From positions 1 to 50,184 of the forward strand of contig JAATGH010000489.1 in assembly GCA_015654745.1 (NCBI GenBank): 50,184 nt of DNA, given 5' to 3'. A program made the position numbers and the translations under genes. The DNA comes from Enterobacterales bacterium (GTDB lineage Bacteria; Pseudomonadota; Gammaproteobacteria; Enterobacterales; Enterobacteriaceae). The notes under the pieces were generated by a model, which did not search any database, was not told the origin of the DNA, and worked only from the letters and a program-made list of their open reading frames with translations. Positions within the stretch are counted from its first letter, which is position 1, and each line of letters opens with the position of its first letter. Positions 34,078 to 43,111 of this stretch are shown here, piece after piece.

Positions 34078-35662
34078 TCCAGTAGGTCATAAAAAGTCGT
34101 CTGGTTTTTTGTTCCAGTCGGGAGATATAGACCTGTACAGCTTGGTTAAAATAATCTGAAATATTCTCTCCAGAGGATATTTCCCTGATTAAAGCCAAAA
34201 TAAACTCTACCGTATCGCCTTGAATATCCTTGACCAATAGGTCAAATAACTTCTCACGATGGGAATATCCCACGATGCCTTGGTAAAATTGTTTAATTTT
34301 TATCCTATCGCGCGCCCCGCGTAACAAACGATCTTCTAACCGTATTATTTCATACCGGCCGATTATCCGGCGAATATAGGCATAAAGCATAGCCACCTTA
34401 TCATCTTGAAATTCATAATTTTCAACATCCCAGGCAGTGTCTCGCTCATGCATAATTGTCTTGCCGTTCAGGGGGATACCAGGCAACGTCTCCGCCCTTG
34501 AGGCAATATTCCAAAAAGATGCCAAGCCGACGTCATATAAAAACAGGACCGTATTCTCTATTTGATTCAACGTCACATTTTGAAAAAAAGTGATGCATCC
34601 ATTCGTCGATCCCGTCATGCCAAGCAGTTTAAGATGTTGGAAAACGCGAGTGGATACAGAGGGAATGATCTTCTTGTTGTAGGCGTTAAGCTGTGCATTA
34701 TCACCGGCCTCCAACCCAAGGTAAGTGCTAATCAACCCGATATTGCGTAACCGTAGCAGCAGATCGCGATCCTTTGGCTTATCAATGTAAAAACTGTCGG
34801 CACGAATAAACGCATCAAACGGGACGGATAATTCGCGTCGTTCCATTTCGTCGCAAAATTCATTAATCCAAAGCCGATTCTCTTTCGATGGGGTCACAAA
34901 GGTTGCGTCATAAATATGCAAATAGCTTTGGGTTTGTTTGACCATTGATTGCAAAGCGGCAATTTCTTTAACCACGTTACTGGGCGTCCTGGCCCTAATG
35001 CCCGTGGATTCATTACCTAGAAAACGCTGCGCATTGCAAAATACGCAGGGATAAGGGCATCCACGTCTGATTAATATGCCGATTTTCACCGGTTTGTCAT
35101 GAAGCAGACTTTTTTGTGCGACATCATGGGCCGCGAAACACAAACCATCGAGGTGATCGTTTGGCGCTCGATTGGGGTTAATATGGATCTCGCCGGATTC
35201 CCGGTCGCGAAAAGTGATACCTTCGAGATCGCTGAGCGGAAAGTCGTTACTGATGGCGTCGGCAATCCGCTGGAAGGTAATTTCCCCTTCACCCCGGCAG
35301 ATGACATCAACCGCCGAATAAGCGGAAAGAATGCCCACATCGTCATAGGAAACATGTTCGCCGCCGAGCACGATATAGGGTTTGACCGGCGCAAACAACG
35401 CGAGCCGTTGGGCGATGCGTAGGGCTGATGGCAAGGTGGCATAATTGACGCTCAACGCGACCAGGCTGAAATTTTCCCTTATCAGCACCTCGACCATCTC
35501 GCTTTCCGTGATGCCATCCACCCGCAGATCGTATAACTCCACATTATGGCCCGCTGGCCGCAGCTGCGCGGCGAGCAGCCCCAGCGCCAAATTTTCATAG
35601 TGGCCATACAGCTCGCGCATAGCCAGGTTTTCAGTCTGCGGGTTGATCAGCGCTATCCTCAT
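34070..35662 (-). CDS. B12-binding-domain radical SAM enzyme
   Basis: 530 residues. Residues 1-140 are a Rossmann-type B12-binding-like domain (MRIALINPQTENLAM; LGGEHVSYDDVGIL; ICRGEGE) without an obvious DxHxxG motif, so cobalamin may bind base-off without a His ligand, or not at all. The radical SAM domain has CPYPCVFC with C202, C206 and C209 for the 4Fe-4S cluster. A helical C-terminal region (about 400-530) is typical of class-B-type enzymes. These carry out methylations, ring closures or rearrangements in natural-product pathways; this one's substrate is unknown. AAGGAA ribosome site. It forms an overlapping operon with the EamA exporter and is divergent from a GlxA/FtrA-like regulator. 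Confidence 0.9.
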   Translation of the reverse strand: MRIALINPQTENLAMRELYGHYENLALGLLAAQLRPAGHNVELYDLRVDGITESEMVEVLIRENFSLVALSVNYATLPSALRIAQRLALFAPVKPYIVLGGEHVSYDDVGILSAYSAVDVICRGEGEITFQRIADAISNDFPLSDLEGITFRDRESGEIHINPNRAPNDHLDGLCFAAHDVAQKSLLHDKPVKIGILIRRGCPYPCVFCNAQRFLGNESTGIRARTPSNVVKEIAALQSMVKQTQSYLHIYDATFVTPSKENRLWINEFCDEMERRELSVPFDAFIRADSFYIDKPKDRDLLLRLRNIGLISTYLGLEAGDNAQLNAYNKKIIPSVSTRVFQHLKLLGMTGSTNGCITFFQNVTLNQIENTVLFLYDVGLASFWNIASRAETLPGIPLNGKTIMHERDTAWDVENYEFQDDKVAMLYAYIRRIIGRYEIIRLEDRLLRGARDRIKIKQFYQGIVGYSHREKLFDLLVKDIQGDTVEFILALIREISSGENISDYFNQAVQVYISRLEQKTRRLFMTYWNE

Positions 35663-35680
35663 CGTTTATTCCTTATCTAG

Positions 35681-35751
35681 TGGCAATAAAATGCCAATGT
35701 GCCATCCCTTTCCATAAGGGCTTATCTACAACATCCCCTGATAATAGGGAT
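35681..35751. promoter_or_regulatory. Three short hairpins in the leader of the radical SAM operon
   Basis: Within the 136-base divergent gap are TGGCA-ATAAAA-TGCCA (35681-35696), CCCTT-TCCAT-AAGGG (35706-35720) and ATCCC...GGGAT (35733-35751). They would lie in the 5' leader of the radical SAM gene or act as operators for the divergent regulator. No known riboswitch core was recognised. Confidence 0.35.
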
Positions 35752-35798
35752 ATTATGTATTGAACCTTGGCGACCCTGATAGAATAGGAAGAGACAAC

Positions 35799-36782
35799 AT
35801 GCGTATAAATCATGCCAAAAAAGAACACCATGTGGTCGCTGTGGCCTACGATCGTTTTCGCACCTTTGAGTTTGGCTGCGTGGTGGAATTTTTTGCCGTG
35901 GAACGCCCAGAACTGAACGTTGATTGGTATCGCTTCTCGGTATGTACTGCCGATAAACACCACATCCAGGCGGTCGGCGGCATTCACATGGATATTGAAG
36001 CGGATTTGGATTTACTGGCCACCGCCGATACCATCGTGGTGCCCGCCTGGCGGGATATTAATGAAATTCCCTCGGAACGATTTTTGCAAAGCCTGCGCCT
36101 GGCCTATCGGCGCGGCGCGCGTATTTGCAGTATCTGCACCGGAGTATTCGTCCTGGCTGCTGCGGGATTGTTGAAAGGCAAAAGCGTCACCACGCATTGG
36201 CACCACGCCCGCCTCTTGGCCCAACGCTATCCGGACACCATCGTGCTTCCCTCGGCACTGTATGTAGACCAAGGACAGATCATCACCTCAGCCGGCTCGG
36301 CCGCCGGGCTGGATATGCTGATGCATTTGGTAAAAATGGATTATGGGCACCGCGTGGCGAACATGGTGGCGCAGCGCCTGGTGATTCAATTTCACCGCGA
36401 AGGCAGCCAGCGGCAATTGATCCAGACCAAAGTGGTCGAGCCCGGTGAGAACCGGATTTCCGCACTGGTCGACTGGTTGGGCGGCAATCTCCTGCTCACC
36501 CATACCGTTTCCTCGCTGGCCAGGCGCGCCATGATGTCCGAGCGTACCCTGCAGCGCCATTTCCAGGCGGCCATGGGCCTGCCGGTGATGCAATGGCTGG
36601 CGCGGCGCCGGTTGGAGTATGCCAAAGAGTTACTGGGCACCAGTACGCTGTCCATCGCCAAAATTGCCGAAATTTCCGGTCATAGCTCAGAGGCGACCTT
36701 CCGCCATCAATTCCGCCTGCAGGAGCGCATATCGCCCACCCAGTATCGCCGCCAGGCCACACGCAGCCAGCGGCCTGCATAA
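35799..36782 (+). CDS. GlxA/FtrA-family transcriptional regulator (DJ-1/PfpI + AraC domains)
   Basis: 327 residues. The N-terminal 190 are a DJ-1/PfpI-like fold: VAVAYDRFRTFEFGCVVEFF, then ICSICTGVFVLAAAGLLKGK with the nucleophile-elbow Cys, then TTHWHHA. The C-terminal AraC domain has two helix-turn-helix units (SSLARRAMMSERTLQRHFQ and SIAKIAEISGHSSEATFRHQ). It resembles FtrA-type regulators. The frame opens at 35760, but an AGGAAGAG site fixes the ATG at 35799. Divergent from the radical SAM/EamA operon, which is its likely target. The amidase-like domain usually senses a small metabolite and is not enzymatic. Confidence 0.87.
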   Translation: MRINHAKKEHHVVAVAYDRFRTFEFGCVVEFFAVERPELNVDWYRFSVCTADKHHIQAVGGIHMDIEADLDLLATADTIVVPAWRDINEIPSERFLQSLRLAYRRGARICSICTGVFVLAAAGLLKGKSVTTHWHHARLLAQRYPDTIVLPSALYVDQGQIITSAGSAAGLDMLMHLVKMDYGHRVANMVAQRLVIQFHREGSQRQLIQTKVVEPGENRISALVDWLGGNLLLTHTVSSLARRAMMSERTLQRHFQAAMGLPVMQWLARRRLEYAKELLGTSTLSIAKIAEISGHSSEATFRHQFRLQERISPTQYRRQATRSQRPA

Positions 36783-36784
36783 CC

Positions 36785-37693
36785 TCACAAGATAGAAAGC
36801 TGTTCGGCCAGAGCCTGCAGTAGTAAATCTATTTTGGGGGTCAGCCGGCGGGACGTAGGCCAAACAAGATGCAGCGGCAGGCCGTCCGCCACCTCCCCGG
36901 TCAGAATATGCTGCAGCCGGCCGGTGCGCAGACTGTCTTTAACCAGCCAGGTGGCCATTTGCGCGATACCGGCTCCGGCTTCAAGGGCCGCCACCTGGGC
37001 TTCGCTATCGCCCAACACCATACGATAGGGCACCGCCACCGGCTCGCGGCGCCCTTCCCGCGACGTCGCCGACCACGGGCTGACCGCTCCATCATGTTTA
37101 CCATAGACCACACAATCATGTTCCCCCAACCGATCAACGCTGACAGGTTCACCTTGCCGAGCCAAATAGCTAGGCGCGGCGCAAAAGATCAATTGCTCGG
37201 TGCCAAGATAGCGGGATCCGATGGCCGGAGGCCGATGTGTAACGCCGCCAATTCGCACCGCGACATCCACACCCTCCTCCAATAAGTCGACGAAGCGATC
37301 GGTAAAAGTGACGTGCGGCCGCAAATAAGGATGGCGCTGGCTGAACGCGATTAACAATGGCATAACGACCAGCCGGCCAAATGAGGCGGGGAGATCGATG
37401 CGCAGCCGCCCCATCGGCGTCTGCGTATGAGATGCCAGCACCGCTTGCGCATCAGCCAGATCGTCCAGCACCCGAATACATGTCTCATAATAGGCCTGCC
37501 CTGCGTCCGTCAACGCTAAATGGCGCGTCGTACGCTCAAATAGCCGGGTGCCCAGGCGCTGCTCCAGACGCGCTACTCTTTTACCAATAGCCGATGGGGT
37601 AAGATTGAGCTGTGTGGCGGCGGCGGCGAAGCTGCCGTTTCTGGCGGCATAGACAAAGGGCGTCAGGTCCTTCAGGCGTTCGTTAGGGTTCAT
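36785..37693 (-). CDS. LysR-family transcriptional regulator
   Basis: 302 residues. Winged helix GSFAAAATQLNLTPSAIGKR followed by the GRLRIDLPASFGRLVVMP start of the effector domain, the subgroup often found next to oxidoreductases. It is convergent with the GlxA/FtrA-like gene (2 bases apart) and divergent from the enone-reductase-like gene at 37820, its probable target. In the 126-base gap between them is an inverted repeat GGAAT-CAA-ATTCC at 37753-37765 that could be a LysR half-site pair. Confidence 0.87.
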   Translation of the reverse strand: MNPNERLKDLTPFVYAARNGSFAAAATQLNLTPSAIGKRVARLEQRLGTRLFERTTRHLALTDAGQAYYETCIRVLDDLADAQAVLASHTQTPMGRLRIDLPASFGRLVVMPLLIAFSQRHPYLRPHVTFTDRFVDLLEEGVDVAVRIGGVTHRPPAIGSRYLGTEQLIFCAAPSYLARQGEPVSVDRLGEHDCVVYGKHDGAVSPWSATSREGRREPVAVPYRMVLGDSEAQVAALEAGAGIAQMATWLVKDSLRTGRLQHILTGEVADGLPLHLVWPTSRRLTPKIDLLLQALAEQLSIL

Positions 37694-37819
37694 TAGAGCT
37701 CATGCTATTGCGGATATAAATTCGTGAGTGTCGGGAAAGATTACCCGGGATAGGAATCAAATTCCAGTTTAAGCTTATACCCGTCATACTTCACGTTACG
37801 GGAACCGGAGAAATATACT

Positions 37820-38887
37820 ATGCAAAAACGCGCATTGATCGTAGGCGTCAGCGGCGTGATCGGCAGCGCCCTGGCCGAGAGATTACTGACGAAGCAATGG
37901 CGGGTTTACGGCCTGTCGCGCGGCAATACGGCGGTGCCCGCCGGATGCGAATCCCTATTGGCCGATCTGACCGATGCCTCCGCGGTCAAAGCGGCCATCG
38001 GCGAGCTTAAGGTGGATCGGGTCTTTATTTCCGCCTGGTCGCGCCAGAATACGGAAAAAGAGAATATACGCGTTAACGGCGCCATGGTGAGCAACGTGCT
38101 TAATGCGCTGGGTGACTCGCTGGCGACAGGTCATGTCGCGCTGGTGACCGGTCTTAAACACTATTTGGGACCATTTGAAGCCTATGCGACCGGCGAGGTG
38201 CCCGTCACGCCTTTTCGCGAAGAACAGGGCCGATTGCCGGTAGACAACTTTTACTATGAACAGGAGGATCGCCTGTTCGCCGCTGCCGGGCAATATGGTT
38301 TTACCTGGAGTGTGCATCGTCCCCACACCATTATCGGCTATGCCATAGGTAATGCCATGAATATGGGCGTCACCCTGGCCGTGTACGCGACGTTATGCAA
38401 ACAAACCGGTCAACCCTTTATATTTCCCGGTTCGGCGACCCAATGGCATGGCGTCACGGATATGACCGACGCCCGGCTATTGGCCAGTCATCTGGAATGG
38501 GCCGCTACCCACGATCAGGGGAAAAATCAAGACTTTAACGTAGTGAACGGCGATGTGTTCCGCTGGAAGTGGATGTGGTCGCAATTGGCGCACTATTTTG
38601 GTTTGGAAGCGGCGCCTTTCCCCGGCGAGACGCTGCCGCTGGCCGGGCGGATGCAGGACGCGCCGGCACAGTGGCAAGCGATAGCCAAAGGTTTCGCCTT
38701 AAAAGAGGCCGATATCGGCAAGCTGGTCTCCTGGTGGCATACCGATGCCGACCTTGGCCGGCCCATGGAAATCATCACCGATATGAGTAAAAGCAGAAAG
38801 GCCGGCTTTACTGATTACCAAAATACGCTCGACGGCTTTACCGACCTGTTTGATCGGTTAAAAGCGCAGCGGATCATCCCCGCCTAG
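37820..38887 (+). CDS. PRISE-type atypical SDR (progesterone 5-beta-reductase / iridoid synthase-like)
   Basis: 355 residues. The NADP-binding start is ALIVGVSGVIGSALAE. Instead of the usual YxxxK, it has the two PRISE catalytic motifs: TGLKHYLGPFE with K113 and NFYYEQED with Y145, whose spacing of 32 equals that of the plant enzymes (Lys147/Tyr179). It also has VHRPHTIIGYAIGNAMN. Such enzymes reduce activated enones with NADPH, and plant members make iridoids and 5-beta steroids. Bacterial members are widespread but rarely characterised. GGAG-type ribosome site; divergent from a LysR regulator. Confidence 0.85.
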   Translation: MQKRALIVGVSGVIGSALAERLLTKQWRVYGLSRGNTAVPAGCESLLADLTDASAVKAAIGELKVDRVFISAWSRQNTEKENIRVNGAMVSNVLNALGDSLATGHVALVTGLKHYLGPFEAYATGEVPVTPFREEQGRLPVDNFYYEQEDRLFAAAGQYGFTWSVHRPHTIIGYAIGNAMNMGVTLAVYATLCKQTGQPFIFPGSATQWHGVTDMTDARLLASHLEWAATHDQGKNQDFNVVNGDVFRWKWMWSQLAHYFGLEAAPFPGETLPLAGRMQDAPAQWQAIAKGFALKEADIGKLVSWWHTDADLGRPMEIITDMSKSRKAGFTDYQNTLDGFTDLFDRLKAQRIIPA

Positions 38888-38901
38888 AACGCGGCCGGCG
38901 C

Positions 38902-39870
38902 CTATTCCCCACTCACGGCCCGGATCGGCTCACCGGCGTGCCAGGCCAGAATATCTTCAATCATCTGGCCATAGAACAGCCGGTAACTTTGTTCGGTGAC
39001 ATAACCGATATGGGGCGTGGCCAGCACATTATCCAACGAGCGGAACGGGTGATCGGCCGGCAGCGGTTCCTGGGCAAAAACATCCAAAGCCGCGCCGGCG
39101 ATGCGCCGCGCGCGCAATGCCGTAATCAATGCCGCCTCATCCACGATCGGACCGCGCGCGGTATTGACCAAATAGGCCGAAGGTTTCATCCACCCCAGGG
39201 CGACGGCGTCCACAAGTCCACGGGTACGTTCACCTAAGACGAGATGCACGGAAAGCACATCCGAGCGTTCAAACAGCTCCCGTTTACTCACATAGGTCAC
39301 CCCCGATTGCGTCGCCCGCTCGACGGTAAGGTTTTCACTCCAGGCAATCGTGTGCATGCCAAACGCCTGGCCATAACCGGCAATCTTCTGGCCAATCTTG
39401 CCCAAACCAAGAATGCCGAGCGTCCTGCCGTGCAGCCCGCGCCCTACGCCACACTGCCAGCCGCGGCCTCGGAGCGAGTTCGCTTCCGTGAGCAGATTGC
39501 GGGTCAGCGCCATCACCAGCGCCCAGGTCAGTTCGGGGGCCGCGTTGGCATCGCCGCCGGTACCACAAACCTCAACGCCCGCCTGTGCCGCCGCCGCCAA
39601 ATCAATGGCCGCATTACGCATGCCGCTGGTGACCAGCAGCTTAAGCTGCGGCAGTCGGCTTAATAATGCCTGGTCAAAGCGAGTGCGCTCGCGCATGGCG
39701 CAGATAATAGTATAGGGGCGCAACCGCTCGACCCTCTGCTCCAAGGTGCCGGGATAATCGGCTAAAAACGCCACCCGGCCCACCGGCGCCAGCGCCGACC
39801 AATCCGCCATACTCTCGGCCGCGGATTGCCAATCATCAATTACCGCAATACGCACGGGCAGCTTATCCAT
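38902..39870 (-). CDS. D-2-hydroxyacid dehydrogenase (NAD-dependent)
   Basis: 322 residues. NAD-binding GLGKIGQKIAGYGQAFGM with glycines at 155, 157 and 160. The catalytic triad of the D-isomer-specific family is R239 in NTARGPIVDE, E268 in DVFAQEPLP and H287 in TPHIGY. It would interconvert a D-2-hydroxyacid and a 2-keto acid, possibly a phosphoglycerate-like or branched substrate. The GAGGAAAGG ribosome site lies immediately before the ATG at 39870, so I prefer that over the ATG at 39885. Convergent with the enone-reductase gene. A perfect dyad GGCGGTC-TTTT-GACCGCC lies at 39891-39908 in its leader. Confidence 0.9.
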   Translation of the reverse strand: MDKLPVRIAVIDDWQSAAESMADWSALAPVGRVAFLADYPGTLEQRVERLRPYTIICAMRERTRFDQALLSRLPQLKLLVTSGMRNAAIDLAAAAQAGVEVCGTGGDANAAPELTWALVMALTRNLLTEANSLRGRGWQCGVGRGLHGRTLGILGLGKIGQKIAGYGQAFGMHTIAWSENLTVERATQSGVTYVSKRELFERSDVLSVHLVLGERTRGLVDAVALGWMKPSAYLVNTARGPIVDEAALITALRARRIAGAALDVFAQEPLPADHPFRSLDNVLATPHIGYVTEQSYRLFYGQMIEDILAWHAGEPIRAVSGE

Positions 39871-40054
39871 ACCTTTCCTCATCAAGTTCAGGCGGTCTTT
39901 TGACCGCCCCGGATTGCTGACAAACGTTCACCGGCGTCTGATGCGGGGATGATGGGCCAGAAGAGTAAAGCATCGCGCGCCGGGGAAAATACGTCGGGAA
40001 CGTTTTGGAACCACGCCGAAGCGTTGGCCCACAGGATGGCCCTCATGAATGAGA

Positions 40055-40088
40055 GACATCACCGCCGGCTGAACACACCGGCGATGTC
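40055..40088 (-). terminator. Hairpin downstream of the iron-type alcohol dehydrogenase gene
   Basis: GACATC, a 3-base bulge, and GCCGG pair with CCGGC and GATGTC around a 9-base loop, an 11-bp stem 11 bases beyond the stop codon. There is no U-tract, so termination by this hairpin alone is uncertain. The rest of 39909-40054 holds no gene. Confidence 0.4.
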
Positions 40089-40098
40089 ACCTGTCAAA

Positions 40099-41244
40099 TC
40101 AGTCGCCGTAATAAACGTGCTGATATAACGATTTCACATCCGCCACGGTCGGTTTGCCCGGATTGGTTAACGTGCAGGGATCGGCAAAGGCATTACCGCT
40201 CATTCGATCCAGAACCTTATTAAATTGCTTTTCTTCCATCGCCACTTCATGGCATTCCTTCATGGTGCGGGGAATATTCAGCCGGTGATTCAAATCATTG
40301 ATCGCACCGATCAGGCTGCCAATGCCCAGACGTTTTTCCAACTGGCGATACTTATCCGTAAATACGCTGTTGTACTGGATGACATACGGCAACATGATCG
40401 CATTGGCCAACCCATGGGTAATACCGAACTCGCCGCCAAGCTTGTGCGCCATGGAGTGGACCAGCCCCAGGGATGCATTGGTAAAGGCGATCCCGGCCAG
40501 GGCCGAGGCGTTATGCATATGAAAACGCGCGGTGAGATTTTCAGGCTGAAGATACGCGGTTTCAAGATGTTCAAATACCAGATGCACCGCCTCTAACGCA
40601 TAGGGATCGGTAAACGAGGTGGCCGCGGTGGACACATAGGCTTCCAGGGCATGGGTCAATACGTCCATACCGGTGTGCGCGGTGATATGCGCCGGCATGG
40701 TCGCCGGTAGGCGAGGATCGAGAATAGCGATATCCGGAACCATATCCGCCGCGACGATGGGATATTTAATATGACTGTCAGTGTCCGTAATCACGGAAAA
40801 CGCGGTAATTTCCGAACCACTGCCGCTGGTAGAGGGGATGGCAATAAAACGCGCCTTATTGCGCAGCGGCGGCATAGAACCCACCGGGATGATATCCTGG
40901 AAATCCAGTTGCGGATGCTCATAAAAACACCACATCACCTTGGCCGCGTCGATCGCCGAGCCGCCGCCGATGGCCACGATCCAGTCCGGCTGAAACGCCA
41001 GCATCGCCTGGGCGCCGCTGCGCACGGTGGTCACCGAGGGATTGGGTTCCACATGATCAATAATGATGCATTCGAAACCCGCTTGTTCCAATAGCTCCCG
41101 CGCCCGGTCCAAAAAGCCCAGGCGCTTCATGGAGCTGCCGCCGGTTACCAGGGCGGCGCGCTTGCCGGTTAATGTCCCCAGATGGTCCAGGGCATTTTCA
41201 CCATAGATTATTGTTCGCGGCAAAGCGAACGTTGAGATAGTCAT
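40099..41244 (-). CDS. Iron-containing alcohol dehydrogenase
   Basis: 381 residues of the group III (Fe-ADH) family. NAD(P) loop GGGSAIDAAK at 93-102. Metal ligands are D194 and H198 (GMDVLTHALEAY), H263 (LVHSMAHKLGG) and H277 (FGITHGLANA). The start LPRTIIYGENALDHL and the GSSMKRLGFLDRA stretch are closest to the butanol-dehydrogenase-like subgroup. It would interconvert a primary alcohol or diol with an aldehyde. AAGGAG ribosome site. Its own leader lies in 41245-41506, and it is read independently of the D-2-hydroxyacid dehydrogenase about 230 bases further on. Confidence 0.92.
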   Translation of the reverse strand: MTISTFALPRTIIYGENALDHLGTLTGKRAALVTGGSSMKRLGFLDRARELLEQAGFECIIIDHVEPNPSVTTVRSGAQAMLAFQPDWIVAIGGGSAIDAAKVMWCFYEHPQLDFQDIIPVGSMPPLRNKARFIAIPSTSGSGSEITAFSVITDTDSHIKYPIVAADMVPDIAILDPRLPATMPAHITAHTGMDVLTHALEAYVSTAATSFTDPYALEAVHLVFEHLETAYLQPENLTARFHMHNASALAGIAFTNASLGLVHSMAHKLGGEFGITHGLANAIMLPYVIQYNSVFTDKYRQLEKRLGIGSLIGAINDLNHRLNIPRTMKECHEVAMEEKQFNKVLDRMSGNAFADPCTLTNPGKPTVADVKSLYQHVYYGD

Positions 41245-41506
41245 AAAGCGACTCCTTAAGGGTAAGATTCAAAAACTTTAGGTTCAACATTAACGAACCC
41301 GCCATCAAATCCACGACTCGATAACGGGCGCTTCTGAATCCAGCATACCCCTGACTTGCCGGAAAAACTGGCAGCCGCTAAACAAATTTAACATTGCGTT
41401 TTATCCAAAGCTTAGCCAGCTTGCCGCCGATCGATCGCTGGAACGCTCGGCGGCCCGCGCCATCGACGTCACCCTGGCAGGGCCAGAACCGGCTAGCCGC
41501 TAGCCG
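41245..41506. other. Gap with a short tandem repeat
   Basis: 262 bases without a supported gene, holding the leader of the iron-type alcohol dehydrogenase. Next to the chemoreceptor stop is a small tandem array of CTAGCCG units at about 41493-41510, probably of no function. Confidence 0.35.
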
Positions 41507-43111
41507 CTAGGCCAGGACAAATTTACTTACGCTTTGACGCAAGCGCTGGGAATGATCAATCAGTGACGTCGAGGCGTCGGCGCAGGCCACGGTAAGGCGG
41601 TTACTTCCCTGGATTTGCTGATTTAAACCGGCGATTTCAGCGGCAATGCTGTTCACCCGTTCACTTTGCAATGCCGCGTTTTGCCGCAGTTCGCTTAATA
41701 ACAACGCGACGCCTCGTACCGCCTGAATGATATCGTGATAAAACGCATCCAGCGCTTTTACCCGACTAAATCCGGAATCGATATGTTGATGGGTCGAGTT
41801 AACCAAGGTATCGATATCTGCCGTTGAACCGCCGCTTTTTTGCGCCAGCAGCGCCATTTCGCGCGCCACCACCGAAAATGTGCGGCCGGAGGCGCCGGCA
41901 TGGGCTGACTCGATCGCCGCATTCAAGGATAACAGCTTGGTTTGCATGGAAATACCTTCCAGAAAAACCACAATGCCGGCTATTTTTTCCGATTCCGCCA
42001 CAATTTCGTGCATTTTTTCGCCCACTTCAACCACCATGGTTCCGCACTGGCGAGTCAGGGCTTCCGCATTGCTCATCTGCTGGGTGGCATTGCCGGCGAA
42101 GCGCGCACCATTTTCCGCCTCTTGGGCGATGCCGTTTAACTTCCGACCGATGATTTCGAAAACCTGAAGTTGCTGCTGGTTGGATTGACTGAAACGCTGA
42201 TTATGATCGGCAATTTCTCCTGCCCCGCTCATAACCAAAGAGGAAATTTCATTGATATCACCCACGATATGCCGCAGGCCTTGCTGCATTTGGCCGATCC
42301 CCTGGTTTAGCCACCGCATTTCCCGTGACTGCCACCGGGAAAACGGCAAGGATTCAGCTATATTGCCGGTAGCAATTTGCGCCATATGGTCCAGGGCTCG
42401 GTCAAGCGGCATGATGACCGCACGGGACAGGACCACATAGGCCAATGCCAATACCGCCGCCAGCAGACCGGAAATAGCGAGCGACAGGTTACGGTTGGCG
42501 GTAAGCGAGCTCAGGATGGACTGGTTAAAATGTTCAGCATCCACGGTGCCCTGATTCAAAATTTGATAAAATGCGGTATTAAATTGATCCTGGAACGCCT
42601 GAATGGGCACCATAAAAAACGCGTCCAGATTATCTGCCCGCAGGCCCTTTAACTGCTCATTAAGGCCGTCAAATACCAATGCGAAATTCTGTTGCAGCGT
42701 CGCGCTATCATCACTGCCTTCCGCGCTCTTTTGATAAGCCGCAAAATAAACCTGCGCATTTTTTAACGATAGCGCCGCGCTATCGGCCAGCGCCTGCCAG
42801 CTATCCACCGAACCCGTTTGCTTATCCTGCATGAAATAGATGCCGGCACGATTAATATTGTCGCTTGCGGTCAATAACTCTATACGGGATTTGTTCATTA
42901 GCGCCTGACGATCCGCCATGGCATGAGCCACGGCGATATTGTCTTTGGTATGTGCAACCAAGCGCGTTAGCAGGACCATTGATGCGCATTGCAATAAACA
43001 AAACATCACCAGGAACAGAATGAATCCGCCGCGCAGGCTGCTAGCCCATTCCGGAAGCGCCACGCGCCCCAATCGTTGTTTCAAGCACATCAATTGCGTT
43101 CTAACTGACAT
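41507..43111 (-). CDS. Methyl-accepting chemotaxis-like protein with divergent signalling tip
   Basis: About 534 residues. Helix 1 is at roughly 30-50, a four-helix-bundle periplasmic sensor spans about 55-205, helix 2 about 210-232, a HAMP domain follows, and a coiled-coil cytoplasmic domain ends the protein. The hairpin tip is altered: the second chemoreceptor here has [18 protein letters not shown], this one has MQTKLLSLNAAIESAHAG, then GASGRTF in place of GEQGRGF. These residues contact CheA and CheW, so signalling may be weak or redirected. It has no C-terminal CheR/CheB pentapeptide. The start is the ATG at 43111 with GCGGAA upstream; the TTG at 43126 is less likely. It lies 265 bases downstream of the second receptor gene. 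Confidence 0.85.
   Translation of the reverse strand: MSVRTQLMCLKQRLGRVALPEWASSLRGGFILFLVMFCLLQCASMVLLTRLVAHTKDNIAVAHAMADRQALMNKSRIELLTASDNINRAGIYFMQDKQTGSVDSWQALADSAALSLKNAQVYFAAYQKSAEGSDDSATLQQNFALVFDGLNEQLKGLRADNLDAFFMVPIQAFQDQFNTAFYQILNQGTVDAEHFNQSILSSLTANRNLSLAISGLLAAVLALAYVVLSRAVIMPLDRALDHMAQIATGNIAESLPFSRWQSREMRWLNQGIGQMQQGLRHIVGDINEISSLVMSGAGEIADHNQRFSQSNQQQLQVFEIIGRKLNGIAQEAENGARFAGNATQQMSNAEALTRQCGTMVVEVGEKMHEIVAESEKIAGIVVFLEGISMQTKLLSLNAAIESAHAGASGRTFSVVAREMALLAQKSGGSTADIDTLVNSTHQHIDSGFSRVKALDAFYHDIIQAVRGVALLLSELRQNAALQSERVNSIAAEIAGLNQQIQGSNRLTVACADASTSLIDHSQRLRQSVSKFVLA

Noticed and set aside
35673-35987. 104-codon minus-strand frame overlapping the FtrA-like gene
   Set aside because: It is antisense to a clear coding region, lacks a ribosome site, and its sequence resembles no family.
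41491-41513. CTAGCCG tandem repeat as a CRISPR or VNTR
   Set aside because: Only two full units of 7 bases plus a partial; far too small for either.
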